A stretch of DNA of 27,574 bases from a virus. Made by a program: the position numbers and the translations under genes. The stretch covers positions 1 to 27,574 of the IMG/VR virus record IMGVR_UViG_3300031721_000035; one strand, 5' to 3'. The notes beneath the pieces are model-generated. The model worked only from the letters and a program-made list of their open reading frames with translations. It did not search any database and was not told where the DNA came from. Shown piece by piece: positions 1-7,755 of the stretch (its first letter is position 1; each line of letters begins with the position of its first letter).

Positions 1-654
1 CCAGTTGATATCGGTTATAAAGATTTGGACGCTACAACTACAGAATCAGGCAGAACTTATGCTATTCCTGATGGTAAGTCTTATCCTAGTATTACAACAG
101 TTCTAAGTATTCTAAGTGAAGATGCTATAAGAGCTTGGCGTGCAAGAGTAGGTGAAGAACAAGCTAATATGATTAGTGGTAAAGCTTCAAGACGCGGTAC
201 TAACGTTCACAACGCATTAGAGAAGTATTTAAGTAATGAAGATACAACAAAAGAATTACCACACATCAGGCAAAGCCTTGAAAATCTCAAACCTGTCCTT
301 GATGATAATATTGGAAAAATATATGGTCTCGAGGTGCCGCTTTTTAGTCACCATTTGAAACTTGCAGGTCGATGCGACGTTATTGCAGAATTCAATGGAG
401 TACCCTCAATAATTGATTTTAAAACTTCTAAATATATAAAGAAGAAAGAAAGAATCACAAACTATTTCGCACAAGGTGCAGCATATGCTATCATGTGGGA
501 AGAAAGAACGGGAATGTCAATACCTAATATTGTAATTGTAATGGATGTTGATCATGAAAAACCGTGTGTGTTCGTAGAACATAGAGATAACTGGACTAAA
601 TTATTAGAGGATACAATTGATGAATATAGAAAACGAAAAATGTTTGGACACTGA
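1..654 (+). CDS. PD-(D/E)XK superfamily exonuclease, 5'-truncated by the window edge
   Basis: The frame is open to base 1, so the true start probably lies outside the window; the first internal start is a TTG at 25 without a convincing ribosome binding site. Counting from that TTG, the RecB/Cas4-like nuclease core is visible: H62 in RGTNVHNALEKYL, E103, D118 in AGRCDVIAEF, D131-x-K133 in IIDFKTSK, and the Q150/Y154 pair in QGAAYAIMWEE. This is the H...D...DxK...QxxxY layout of the family, whose members degrade or trim DNA with Mg2+. Similar proteins occur in T4-like marine phages, where they probably act in recombination or host DNA degradation. The exact substrate is not readable. The superfamily call is firm; the start is not. 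Confidence 0.8.
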   Translation, partial: PVDIGYKDLDATTTESGRTYAIPDGKSYPSITTVLSILSEDAIRAWRARVGEEQANMISGKASRRGTNVHNALEKYLSNEDTTKELPHIRQSLENLKPVLDDNIGKIYGLEVPLFSHHLKLAGRCDVIAEFNGVPSIIDFKTSKYIKKKERITNYFAQGAAYAIMWEERTGMSIPNIVIVMDVDHEKPCVFVEHRDNWTKLLEDTIDEYRKRKMFGH

Positions 655-655
655 T

Positions 656-886
656 ATGCCGTTGGGATTAACACGTGTTGTTCAATTAAGGTATGAGTTT
701 GAAGAACTTACCAGAAGTTATAATATGGATGTATCTGGTTCAGATATAAATACTATAGAATGGTTTATTGAAAATGGCTATAAGTCAAATTCACTTCGTA
801 ATGGATTTAGTGATGCACTAGCAACAGCGAAGATAATAAAGGAGTTCTACAATGGCGGCACAAAAACAACTGGAACCAGGGAGTAA
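656..886 (+). CDS. Small hypothetical protein (76 aa)
   Basis: I do not recognise this protein. The start is set at ATG 656, one base after the TGA of the exonuclease; an earlier in-frame ATG at 617 would overlap the exonuclease by 38 bp. It is soluble and acidic, with no membrane segment or obvious motif, and probably mostly helical (VQLRYEFEELTRSYNMD near the N-terminus, DALATAKIIKEFY near the C-terminus). Its end overlaps the next gene's start by 35 bp, which points to translational coupling. Confidence 0.6.
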   Translation: MPLGLTRVVQLRYEFEELTRSYNMDVSGSDINTIEWFIENGYKSNSLRNGFSDALATAKIIKEFYNGGTKTTGTRE

Positions 887-1187
887 GTACGAAGGTTTCG
901 ACAAAGATGGCGATGGAATAGTAACAGACGAAGAATTTGAAATGGAACAAAAATTAGTAATGTTAGAGAATGAAGATAAAAAACAAGACGCTCAAAGAAA
1001 CATGGCATGGTTTGCTTTAGGTGGAATGCTACTTTATCCTGCATTTGTTATTATTGCTACGTTATTTGGATTAGATAAAGCTGCTAAAATCTTAGGAGAT
1101 ATGGCAGCAGTTTACTTTGTATCTGTTGCTGCAATCGTTGCAGCATTCTATGGTAAAGAAGCATTGGCAAATAAAGTAAAAAAATAA
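852..1187 (+). CDS. EF-hand protein with two membrane segments
   Basis: A 111-residue protein with a good ribosome binding site (AAGGAG) ahead of its ATG. Residues 17-28 form a complete EF-hand Ca2+ loop (DKDGDGIVTDEE: acidic residues at loop positions 1, 3, 5 and 12, Gly at 6, Ile at 8-like position). A charged helix follows, then two hydrophobic stretches near residues 50-73 and 82-103 that look transmembrane. Single EF-hand membrane proteins of this kind occur in marine myophages, but their job is unknown. Holin-like or Ca2+-responsive membrane roles are possible but not shown. The EF-hand is certain by sequence; the function is not. Confidence 0.75.
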   Translation: MAAQKQLEPGSKYEGFDKDGDGIVTDEEFEMEQKLVMLENEDKKQDAQRNMAWFALGGMLLYPAFVIIATLFGLDKAAKILGDMAAVYFVSVAAIVAAFYGKEALANKVKK

Positions 1188-1202
1188 AATAAGGATTTTG
1201 TT

Positions 1203-2012
1203 ATGAAAAGACTAATATATCAAGTTTATACTGGTAAAAAATCGAAGTTGTATGACCACTGTACAGCTTCGGTTAAAGCATATGCTGAAAGAATTAACAG
1301 CGAAGAAAGTCCTAAAAATGGTGTAGAGTACATAGTACAAACACAGCCTATAATGAAAATCAAACCTGATATCTTTGCTACAAATAGAAGCAAAGAGTCA
1401 TATGAAAAATATGGTGGATTTCTTCCCATCTATGAAAAAGAAAATGCATTTGATTTTTGGAATAAATATGATCAAATAGCAATCATAGATGCTGACATAT
1501 GGATAAGGCCAGACTCACCTAATATCTTTAATGAACTAAAACCTGAAACTGATTTTGCTGGTGTTGTAGAAAGATCTGCACCTATTTTACCTTGGTATCA
1601 ACAAAAGTTAAGTGGATATACAAGAATGCAATATGGTTCTTTAGATGATGTTGACTGGAAATGGAATAATTCTGGTGGACATTTTTATAATATGGGTCTT
1701 ATGTTATTAGATAGAAATATAGCGAAGTATTTAAAAGGACAAACTGGAAAACAGTTCATAGAAAGATCTGAATTTAAAAGATTTGTAGATGGTCTAGGCG
1801 CATGGAAATGGAGCACTGACCAAACTCTTTTAAACTATTGGGTTAAAAAAGAAAATATGATACAAAAAGAATTAAGTTGGAAATGGAATGCTTTATTTAC
1901 AGCAATACCAGATGAAAAAGTTAAAGAAGCTTATTTTGTCCATTTCTTTCTTAAAGATAAATTACCAAACGGTGGTGAAAACGTTGATCAATTAATGGAG
2001 ATTGTACAATGA
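1203..2012 (+). CDS. GT-A type glycosyltransferase (GT8-like)
   Basis: A 269-residue protein opening the glycan island. A hydrophobic beta strand followed by a metal-binding DxD motif is present at residues 92-103 (IAIIDADIWIRP, with DAD at 96-98). The fold expected is a nucleotide-diphospho-sugar transferase that uses Mn2+/Mg2+ to hold the UDP- or other NDP-sugar. A second conserved-looking patch, NNSGGHFYNMGLMLLDR near residues 155-170, resembles the acceptor-side loop of GT8-like enzymes. Ribosome binding site AAGGA precedes the ATG. The stop overlaps the next gene by ATGA. Donor and acceptor sugars are unknown. Confidence 0.7.
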   Translation: MKRLIYQVYTGKKSKLYDHCTASVKAYAERINSEESPKNGVEYIVQTQPIMKIKPDIFATNRSKESYEKYGGFLPIYEKENAFDFWNKYDQIAIIDADIWIRPDSPNIFNELKPETDFAGVVERSAPILPWYQQKLSGYTRMQYGSLDDVDWKWNNSGGHFYNMGLMLLDRNIAKYLKGQTGKQFIERSEFKRFVDGLGAWKWSTDQTLLNYWVKKENMIQKELSWKWNALFTAIPDEKVKEAYFVHFFLKDKLPNGGENVDQLMEIVQ

Positions 2013-2344
2013 AATGGTTATATTTTATATTAACATATATGTTAGTATGCATTACTGCTGCTGTAGCAGGTGAATGGAACGAAAAACCAGTTATGTGCGA
2101 ACAAAAAGAAATAGCACTTGAAATAGTAAAAGCTAAAGGTGAACTACCTTTAATTACAGCAGTGCAAAGCGTAAAGGTTAGAGAAGAGCAAGGCCTTGCA
2201 GCTACACCAGTTCATACACCTTTGCAAATATTTGTAAACTTTAAAACTAAAACATTTAGTATATTAGAATTTCATCCACATATAAACTCAATATGCGTTA
2301 TTGGATATGGTGATGATTGGAAAACTTTAGGAAACCCAAGTTAA
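2009..2344 (+). CDS. Secreted or periplasmic small phage protein with signal peptide
   Basis: The first 21 residues are a signal peptide: MKWL, a hydrophobic core (YFILTYMLVCITAAV) and an Ala-rich AVAG cleavage-like site. The mature part of about 90 residues has two cysteines (in VMCEQKEI and NSICVIGYG) that could form a disulfide after export, and ends in a beta-rich segment with an aromatic finish. I have seen proteins of this layout in marine T4-like phages, but no function is known. It overlaps its neighbours by ATGA and TAATG. Confidence 0.6.
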   Translation: MKWLYFILTYMLVCITAAVAGEWNEKPVMCEQKEIALEIVKAKGELPLITAVQSVKVREEQGLAATPVHTPLQIFVNFKTKTFSILEFHPHINSICVIGYGDDWKTLGNPS

Positions 2345-2685
2345 TGAAAATTGAAATTGAAATAAGTATGGCTGAATACATAGATAAGTATTCAATACTA
2401 TTAATAAAACAAGACCACGAACTCGATGTTTCAAAAGAGTTAGAGCAATATGAAAGTCTGGATTTAGAATATCCAGGATTTGATTATTACTTAGGAATTA
2501 TGTTAGCAATCAATGAGCAGTTGTGGGACTTAGAAGACGTTAAAAGAAAAGGTGTAGAAAGATTCAGTAAAGAAGAATCTGATACTGCATTTCTTATTAC
2601 ACAAATAAATGATTTAAGACACGAAACAAAGAAACGCATTGACATATATTTTGGAAGTGAAATTACTGAAAAGAAAAGTCATTGA
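2344..2685 (+). CDS. DUF6165-like protein
   Basis: The start is ATG 2344, overlapping the upstream TAA as TAATG; an upstream ATG at 2317 would need a longer overlap. The protein has the family pattern that I associate with DUF6165: an N-terminal IDKYSILLIK helix, a central LAINEQLWDLEDVKR segment, a DLRHETKKRID helix and a C-terminal EITEKKSH tail (compare the usual ...EEKSY ending). In bacteria this domain is often found beside glycosyltransferase or capsule genes, which fits its place directly before a GT9-like gene. Its biochemical role is unknown. Family assignment is from memory of the pattern. Confidence 0.6.
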   Translation: MKIEIEISMAEYIDKYSILLIKQDHELDVSKELEQYESLDLEYPGFDYYLGIMLAINEQLWDLEDVKRKGVERFSKEESDTAFLITQINDLRHETKKRIDIYFGSEITEKKSH

Positions 2686-3452
2686 AACATATAGCATTAA
2701 GATCTAAAAGTGTAAGAAGCGGTGATAGACCATACACAACTCCAGGACTTGGTGATAGATCTCATAGTATTTTATGTGCATACCAATATAGTAAAGCTCA
2801 CAATTCGCCTGTAACACTTCATTTAACTGATGATAAATGGAGCATTGCTGGTGGAGTTCCTTCTGATAAAAAAAAGAACTCATGGGTAGAATTACTTGGA
2901 TTGCTACCATCTGGCACAGTTTATGTTGAGCCGCATCCAGTTGAAAATCTATCAGAAGTTGATTGGATAAGATATTTAAAATCAAAAGGAATAGATGGAT
3001 ACATTTATCATTACGCTGATACTATTCATATGCATGCTAATGAAACACGTGTTGGCATAGAAATGTCACAATACTTAAAAACCTTACCACAATTAGAACC
3101 ATCTGTTTCTAGCGGTTGGTTACCAGATGAGTTTATTACTGTGCAATGGGATTCAACTGATGAACGAAGAACTTTACCAGAAAATGTAAGAAATGAAATA
3201 CATAGTAAATATGGATGTCCAGCATTGTATGTAGGTGGAGAAGGTAAAGGTTGGCTAAAAAATTCATTACCTCATATTGGTTTAGCTATGTCTAAAGCTA
3301 AATACCATGTAGGCAGTGATTCTGGTATGATGCACATTGCGCAATTATACAAGAAATATGAAGACATACATATATATGATGCACCAGGTTCGTATAGATC
3401 TCATCATCTAGTGCGAGCTATTAGTAACGGATCTAAACACACGAAAGTTTAA
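2682..3452 (+). CDS. GT-B glycosyltransferase-like protein (GT9-like C-terminal half)
   Basis: The start is TTG 2682, overlapping the upstream TGA as TTGA; no ATG fits as well. The C-terminal third contains IGLAMSKAKYHVGSDSGMMHIA (residues about 197-218), the classic heptosyltransferase-type motif V-G-x-DSG-x-MH-x-A that binds the nucleotide sugar. The N-terminal half, with GLGDRSHSILCAYQYSKAHN, is like the first Rossmann domain, where a Gly-Leu-Gly-Asp loop begins. At 256 residues it is shorter than bacterial GT9 enzymes (about 330-350). It pairs with the upstream DUF6165 gene. Likely transfers a sugar to a surface glycan. Confidence 0.65.
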   Translation: MKHIALRSKSVRSGDRPYTTPGLGDRSHSILCAYQYSKAHNSPVTLHLTDDKWSIAGGVPSDKKKNSWVELLGLLPSGTVYVEPHPVENLSEVDWIRYLKSKGIDGYIYHYADTIHMHANETRVGIEMSQYLKTLPQLEPSVSSGWLPDEFITVQWDSTDERRTLPENVRNEIHSKYGCPALYVGGEGKGWLKNSLPHIGLAMSKAKYHVGSDSGMMHIAQLYKKYEDIHIYDAPGSYRSHHLVRAISNGSKHTKV

Positions 3453-3456
3453 TATT

Positions 3457-4077
3457 ATGATGGCAACACACACAAATAAAGACTCACCTGCTATAATGCA
3501 TCTTATAAAAGAAGGTACTATAGGTGCTGAAATTGGTATTTGGATGGGTAACACTTCAACACAATTTCTTAAGAAAGGTCTTAAAAAGTTTTATATGGTT
3601 GACGCATATTCAATAGAACCGTATACAAATTCAACAGAAGTAGACTTTCAAATCTATCTTGCAAAATATGCAGCCATTACTGGTGAAATTGCACCAGCTG
3701 GTTTTCAAAGATACTATGATAGAGTTTATGAAGAAATAAAATCTAGATTTGAAAGCATTAAAGAAACTGTAATATGCCGTACAACATCAGACAAATGGTT
3801 TGAGCAATTTGATGGTGAAAAATTAGATTGGATTTACGTTGATGGCGATCATTCATACGAAGGTTGTTTAAAAGATTTAAATAATGCAATGAAAATAGTT
3901 AAACCTGGTGGAAAAATATTAGGTGATGATTATGGTTGGCCAAAAAAAGATGATGACGACGAATCTATATATCATAAGCCTGGTGTAACAAAGGCAGTAG
4001 ATACATTTATAAATAATAATAACTTAACCAAGCACATATTTAGACATGGGCAAACACAATTCGAGATTCGAGTATGA
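3457..4077 (+). CDS. Class I SAM-dependent methyltransferase (Methyltransf_24-like)
   Basis: Motif I is seen near residues 23-34 (GAEIGIWMGNTS), the Gly-rich loop that binds S-adenosylmethionine. The acidic strand-end DAYS follows, and the strand-4 signature WIYVDGDHSYEGCLKDL lies near residues 128-144, diagnostic for this small-molecule/sugar methyltransferase group. GGKILGDDYGWP follows and may coordinate metal. Within the glycan island a sugar O-methyltransferase is the simplest role. Its end overlaps the RuBisCO-like gene by ATGA, so the two are probably co-translated. Confidence 0.75.
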   Translation: MMATHTNKDSPAIMHLIKEGTIGAEIGIWMGNTSTQFLKKGLKKFYMVDAYSIEPYTNSTEVDFQIYLAKYAAITGEIAPAGFQRYYDRVYEEIKSRFESIKETVICRTTSDKWFEQFDGEKLDWIYVDGDHSYEGCLKDLNNAMKIVKPGGKILGDDYGWPKKDDDDESIYHKPGVTKAVDTFINNNNLTKHIFRHGQTQFEIRV

Positions 4078-5162
4078 AAAGATACACAGTTACTTACGAA
4101 GTAGACGGTCCTGATATTCCAAAAATAGCTCATGAAATTGCTATTGGTCAGAGCATAGGAAATCCTAACATTAGATCTGAAATAGAAAATGCTACAAACG
4201 TAAAAGAATATATAGCGCAGGTTGTAAGTGTAAAGAAAAATATTGTTACTATAGAGTTTCCTCTTGGTGCATTTGATTGGCCAAATATTAATCAATTGAT
4301 GTGCATTATAATGGGCGGTCATACCGATATTTTAGGTATTGACAAATGCAGAGTAATAGATATAAAAGTTCCAATTAAACATACACCACCTGTTTTAGGT
4401 ATGAGTGGATGGAAGAAAAGATTAGGTGCAGAAAAAAGACCATTATTTGGTGCTATTGTTAAACCTAAGTCTGGTCTAAATAAAGAACAACTATTATCTT
4501 TAGTTAAAGACATGATATACGGTGGCGCTGACTTTATTAAAGAAGATGAGATTATGGCAAATAATTCTTATTTACCTTTGGAAACAAGAGTTGAAGCCAT
4601 TGAGCACTTAAAACAAATATCTGGTTGGAAAGGCTTTTATGCATATTGCATTAATGCAGATCCTTTAGAATTAGTAGATAACTGTGCTGCAGTAAAGATG
4701 GGTAGTAACAGTGAAGCTTCGGTCGGTGGAGTACACATTAATTTTTGGTCAGGTTTAGGTGCTTATACAACTGCAAGAAAATACAATTTAGCAACACACT
4801 ATCAAAGATCAGGTATACGTATTTTAACTGATCCAGGTAATAGGTATTCGTTATCTTGGCCAGTTCTAGTAAAACTTGGCTGCATGGCAGGCATTGATAG
4901 TATGCATGTTGGTATGCTAGGCGGATATTATCCGGAAGGCGAAAGTGAAACAGAAACACTTGAAGCAATTAAGATCTGTGCTAAGTATAATGTTATACCG
5001 TCATTAAGTTGTGGTATGAATCCTGTACTTGCAAGAGAAATTAAAGAACGAATTGGAAATAATTGGATGGGATCAGTCGGTGGCTGGTTACATACAGGTG
5101 ACGGTACTAAAGGTAACACTTTGTACCATAAAGTGAAAGAAATGAGTGAGGCGATGTTATAA
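4074..5162 (+). CDS. RuBisCO large-subunit-like protein (RLP, form IV-type)
   Basis: The full-length fold of the RuBisCO large chain is recognisable: an N-terminal domain (MKRYTVTYEV, IEFPLGAFDW, DIKVP) and a TIM-barrel domain starting at EKRPLFGAIVKPKSGL. Equivalents of catalytic Lys175/177 (K130, K132), of the carbamylated Lys201 with Asp203 and Glu204 (K156, D158, E159 in DFIKEDE), of His327 (H278 in DSMHVG), of Ser379 (S312 in LSCGMNP) and the Gly403/404 phosphate loop (SVGGWLH) are present. The loop-6 Lys334 equivalent is missing (GGYYPEG), and His294 appears to be Gln (THYQRSG). Loss of these makes CO2 fixation unlikely. Known RLPs act as enolases, isomerases or decarboxylases on sugar-phosphate-like substrates. 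At 362 residues it is shorter than usual (about 400-470). It sits between a methyltransferase and a sugar nucleotidyltransferase. Confidence 0.85.
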   Translation: MKRYTVTYEVDGPDIPKIAHEIAIGQSIGNPNIRSEIENATNVKEYIAQVVSVKKNIVTIEFPLGAFDWPNINQLMCIIMGGHTDILGIDKCRVIDIKVPIKHTPPVLGMSGWKKRLGAEKRPLFGAIVKPKSGLNKEQLLSLVKDMIYGGADFIKEDEIMANNSYLPLETRVEAIEHLKQISGWKGFYAYCINADPLELVDNCAAVKMGSNSEASVGGVHINFWSGLGAYTTARKYNLATHYQRSGIRILTDPGNRYSLSWPVLVKLGCMAGIDSMHVGMLGGYYPEGESETETLEAIKICAKYNVIPSLSCGMNPVLAREIKERIGNNWMGSVGGWLHTGDGTKGNTLYHKVKEMSEAML

Positions 5163-5902
5163 TGAAAGTGATACTACCTATGGCTGGAAACGGCCAAAGA
5201 TTTTTTGATGATGGATATGATTTACCAAAACCTTTAATTGATATTAAAGGAAAGCCAATGTTTAAGCGTGTAGTGGATAATCTACATCTTAATGGAAACG
5301 TACAATTAACTTGCATTGTAAGACAAGATCATGTTGATAATTACGATATTGATAAAAGAATAAAAGAACATTATAAAGATGCTAATATATTAGTGTCTCC
5401 AGGCCCCACAGAAGGAGCTGCATCTACTGTAAGATTAGCAACTTCTATGTTTGGTGGCGAAGCTATGATAGTTGCAAACTGTGATCAACTTATGGATTGG
5501 GATTCTAAAAAGTTTTATAAAATGATTGAACTCAGTTTATATCCTGGTGGACTCATACCAGTTTTTATAACAGATCCTAGTCATATTAATCCAATTCACA
5601 GTTATTGTGATGTTGATGCTTATGATAATTTACTTCAACTTAGAGAAAAAGAAATAATTAGTAATCTTGCTACAGTTGGTGTTTATTATTTTGGTGATGA
5701 AGTTAAATGGATTAAAGCGCATGAAAAACAAATGGATGCCAATGATAGAACTAATGATGAATTTTACTTAGCGCCTACATATAACTATTTAGAAGAAAAT
5801 GTTGGAGTGTTTCGTGTAAAGAAAATGATAGGTATGGGAACTCCAGAAGAATTAAACAATTTAAAAAATAGTGAATATTGGGATAAACTTGAGGATTTAT
5901 AA
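5162..5902 (+). CDS. Sugar-phosphate nucleotidyltransferase
   Basis: The N-terminus has the NTP_transferase signature: ILPMAGNGQRFFDDGYDLPKPL (residues 4-25; here the G-x-G-x-R-F nucleotide loop and the KPL substrate motif). The metal-binding Asp is D108 in VANCDQL. The family joins a sugar-1-phosphate and an NTP to give an NDP-sugar, the donor used by the surrounding glycosyltransferases. It starts by TAATG overlap with the RuBisCO-like gene. This pairing suggests that the two act on the same sugar intermediate, but that is inference. Its length of 246 residues is normal for the short members. Confidence 0.8.
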   Translation: MKVILPMAGNGQRFFDDGYDLPKPLIDIKGKPMFKRVVDNLHLNGNVQLTCIVRQDHVDNYDIDKRIKEHYKDANILVSPGPTEGAASTVRLATSMFGGEAMIVANCDQLMDWDSKKFYKMIELSLYPGGLIPVFITDPSHINPIHSYCDVDAYDNLLQLREKEIISNLATVGVYYFGDEVKWIKAHEKQMDANDRTNDEFYLAPTYNYLEENVGVFRVKKMIGMGTPEELNNLKNSEYWDKLEDL

Positions 5903-6645
5903 TGAAAATAGCAGTTTGCATTTCTGGCATTGCCAGAGGTAACGTAAAGCATAATATTGGTAGAATAAAAGAAGCCTTTGGCGATAAAGCAGATATATTT
6001 ACTGCGTCGTGGAAAGAACATAAAAATGATTACAGCGAACAATACGGCGCTGAATATTATGACGAGCCTACCCTACATTACAATTCTTGGAAAGATTGTG
6101 TAACTGATAATCCTCATCCAAAATATAAATTATATAAGCAAGCATTCATAAACCAAGATGGTCCTGCATTTTTTTTAGCTCAACGAAAAAAATTAATGAA
6201 TGCAACTAAACAACTTATTGCACACGCCTATCAATTACCTAACATACCTCAAGAATATGATATGATTATAAGATTAAGATGGGATAGTGTAGTGTCTACA
6301 AAATTAGATTTTACTAAATACCTAGAACAATCGTATGATGGCAATATGGCTGTAGGATTTGCTATTCGTGGTGGTAGACATGCAAAGCTTGATATATTTA
6401 AAGATATTGATCATGTTTATTGTGATGATAATACTGATCAAATGTGGAGTAGAGATTGGTGTTATTGGCTTAATGACAATATGATATTTCATCCTAGGAA
6501 ACTATATGATTGCGAAAAAGTTTTACAATATCATGAAGAAAAGAAACTGTGGCCTGCTGAATATGGTTGGTATCAAATGTTAAGTAATGCAGACGACCAT
6601 CATGGAGTATATGGTGGTGCTGTCATAGAAAAATTCTGGCGATAA
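5902..6645 (+). CDS. Putative glycosyltransferase-like phage protein
   Basis: The first strand and loop, MKIAVCISGIARGN, resemble a group of viral and bacterial proteins beginning with I-A-x-C-x-S-G-x-x-R that sit in glycan clusters. A strand with an R-W-D segment (IIRLRWDSVVSTKLDF, near residues 123-138) could be a DxD-equivalent. The C-terminal half is rich in Trp/Tyr (WSRDWCYWLNDNMIFHP, WPAEYGWYQMLS). I recognise the family as common in marine phages but without a firm function. The TAATG start overlap ties it to the nucleotidyltransferase. Confidence 0.55.
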   Translation: MKIAVCISGIARGNVKHNIGRIKEAFGDKADIFTASWKEHKNDYSEQYGAEYYDEPTLHYNSWKDCVTDNPHPKYKLYKQAFINQDGPAFFLAQRKKLMNATKQLIAHAYQLPNIPQEYDMIIRLRWDSVVSTKLDFTKYLEQSYDGNMAVGFAIRGGRHAKLDIFKDIDHVYCDDNTDQMWSRDWCYWLNDNMIFHPRKLYDCEKVLQYHEEKKLWPAEYGWYQMLSNADDHHGVYGGAVIEKFWR

Positions 6646-6646
6646 C

Positions 6647-7060
6647 ATGCTCTCTACGTTAATGCAAAGGTATAAGTCAAACCGACAAAAGCATGCTTTG
6701 TTCTATGAAAAAGAATTATTTGAACATCGCAATAAACCTTTAAACATATTACAAATTGGAATTGGTACGAGTATATCAGTCTGGCACAAATATTTGTCTT
6801 ATTCGAATATCTATTGTATCGACGAATTCAACAATTTACAACCTAATAAATACAAATACCTGGAAGAGAAAAGAATATTCTGGTCAAGGTGCGATATAAA
6901 CGATCAAAAAAGTATTAATGATGTTATGATAAATACATGGAATAAACCTAGATTTAATTTTATAATAGACAACGAAACATCTAGATATCAATATTTAAGA
7001 AGATATTGTATTGGAAAATACTATATCGAAACCAGTGACGGCGTAGAGGTAAAGAAATGA
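6647..7060 (+). CDS. Degenerate methyltransferase-like protein
   Basis: A 137-residue paralogue of the protein at 11047: both open with a K-H-x-F/Y-x-x-L/E segment, then a strand-loop that would be SAM motif I (LNILQIGIGTSISVWHKYL here; LNILEVGILHGESIRAWL there), then IYCIDEF/IYAIDTF. Here the second signature is RFNFIIDNETS instead of the usual D-D-G-x-H, and the protein ends about 60 residues early. SAM binding may be kept while catalysis is doubtful. It could be a decaying gene or a specialised short form. Overlaps the next gene by ATGA. Confidence 0.55.
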   Translation: MLSTLMQRYKSNRQKHALFYEKELFEHRNKPLNILQIGIGTSISVWHKYLSYSNIYCIDEFNNLQPNKYKYLEEKRIFWSRCDINDQKSINDVMINTWNKPRFNFIIDNETSRYQYLRRYCIGKYYIETSDGVEVKK

Positions 7061-7755
7061 AAGCATTTGCAATAGTTGTACCAGATAATAAAATATCAAT
7101 GTCTGGATTTAATGAACTTAAAGAAAGCTATGAGAAATACGGTTATGAAGACGGTATTGAAATGCATGAAGCAATTGAACTTAATAAAGTAGAAGGATAC
7201 TGTGGTGGTAATGGATTAGTTTGGAATTATCCATGGGAAGGCCAACACTTAGATATGAAAAGTGGTATGTTGAAGTCTGCATATCAAACTACAGATAAAA
7301 GAAAGCGTATGTCATGTTTTTTAAGTCATTGGTATTTGTGGCGAAAATGCCAAAATCTTAATGAAACTATATTAATTCTTGAACACGATTCAAGGTTAAT
7401 AAAAAGATTACCAGCAGACAGCACATTTGAGAAATCTAATTTCGATATCATAGGAATAAACGATCCATCGATGGCTACTAGAAAATCTAAAATATATCAT
7501 GATAAAATCTTAGAAAAAATTGATTTCTTTCAACAAGTTCCAAGGATTGACGAATACAATATTCCACAAGGATTAGCTGGCAATTCGGCATATGTAATAA
7601 AACCAGCTGGCGCAGAACAAATGGTTAATTTGACACAAGAATACGGTATGTGGCCAAACGACGCGTTAATGTGTTATCAATTAGTTCCTAAGCTTGGAGT
7701 AACACGTAATTTCTACACAAGAATACAAGGATTGAGGTCAACAACAACACTATGA
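7057..7755 (+). CDS. Glycosyltransferase family 25 protein
   Basis: The GT25 (LPS biosynthesis / beta-galactosyltransferase-like) core is visible: RKRMSCFLSHWYLWRKC (residues 87-103), then ILILEHDSRL (about 110-119), the family's E-x-D metal/donor motif. Late in the sequence GNSAYVIKPAGAEQMV matches the family's G-x-x-A-Y-x-I-x-x-x-G-A segment. It transfers a hexose to a lipid-linked or protein-linked glycan in the cytoplasm. It is followed directly by a second GT25 gene, overlapping by ATGA. Confidence 0.8.
   Translation: MKAFAIVVPDNKISMSGFNELKESYEKYGYEDGIEMHEAIELNKVEGYCGGNGLVWNYPWEGQHLDMKSGMLKSAYQTTDKRKRMSCFLSHWYLWRKCQNLNETILILEHDSRLIKRLPADSTFEKSNFDIIGINDPSMATRKSKIYHDKILEKIDFFQQVPRIDEYNIPQGLAGNSAYVIKPAGAEQMVNLTQEYGMWPNDALMCYQLVPKLGVTRNFYTRIQGLRSTTTL

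Noticed and set aside
745-752. TATAAATA inside coding sequence (also at 4008-4015 and 26598-26605)
   Set aside because: They lie inside clear genes and in AT-rich DNA arise by chance; no gene starts a short distance downstream.
4074-5162. True CO2-fixing RuBisCO
   Set aside because: The loop-6 Lys is missing and the His294 position appears to be Gln, so carboxylation of RuBP is not expected.
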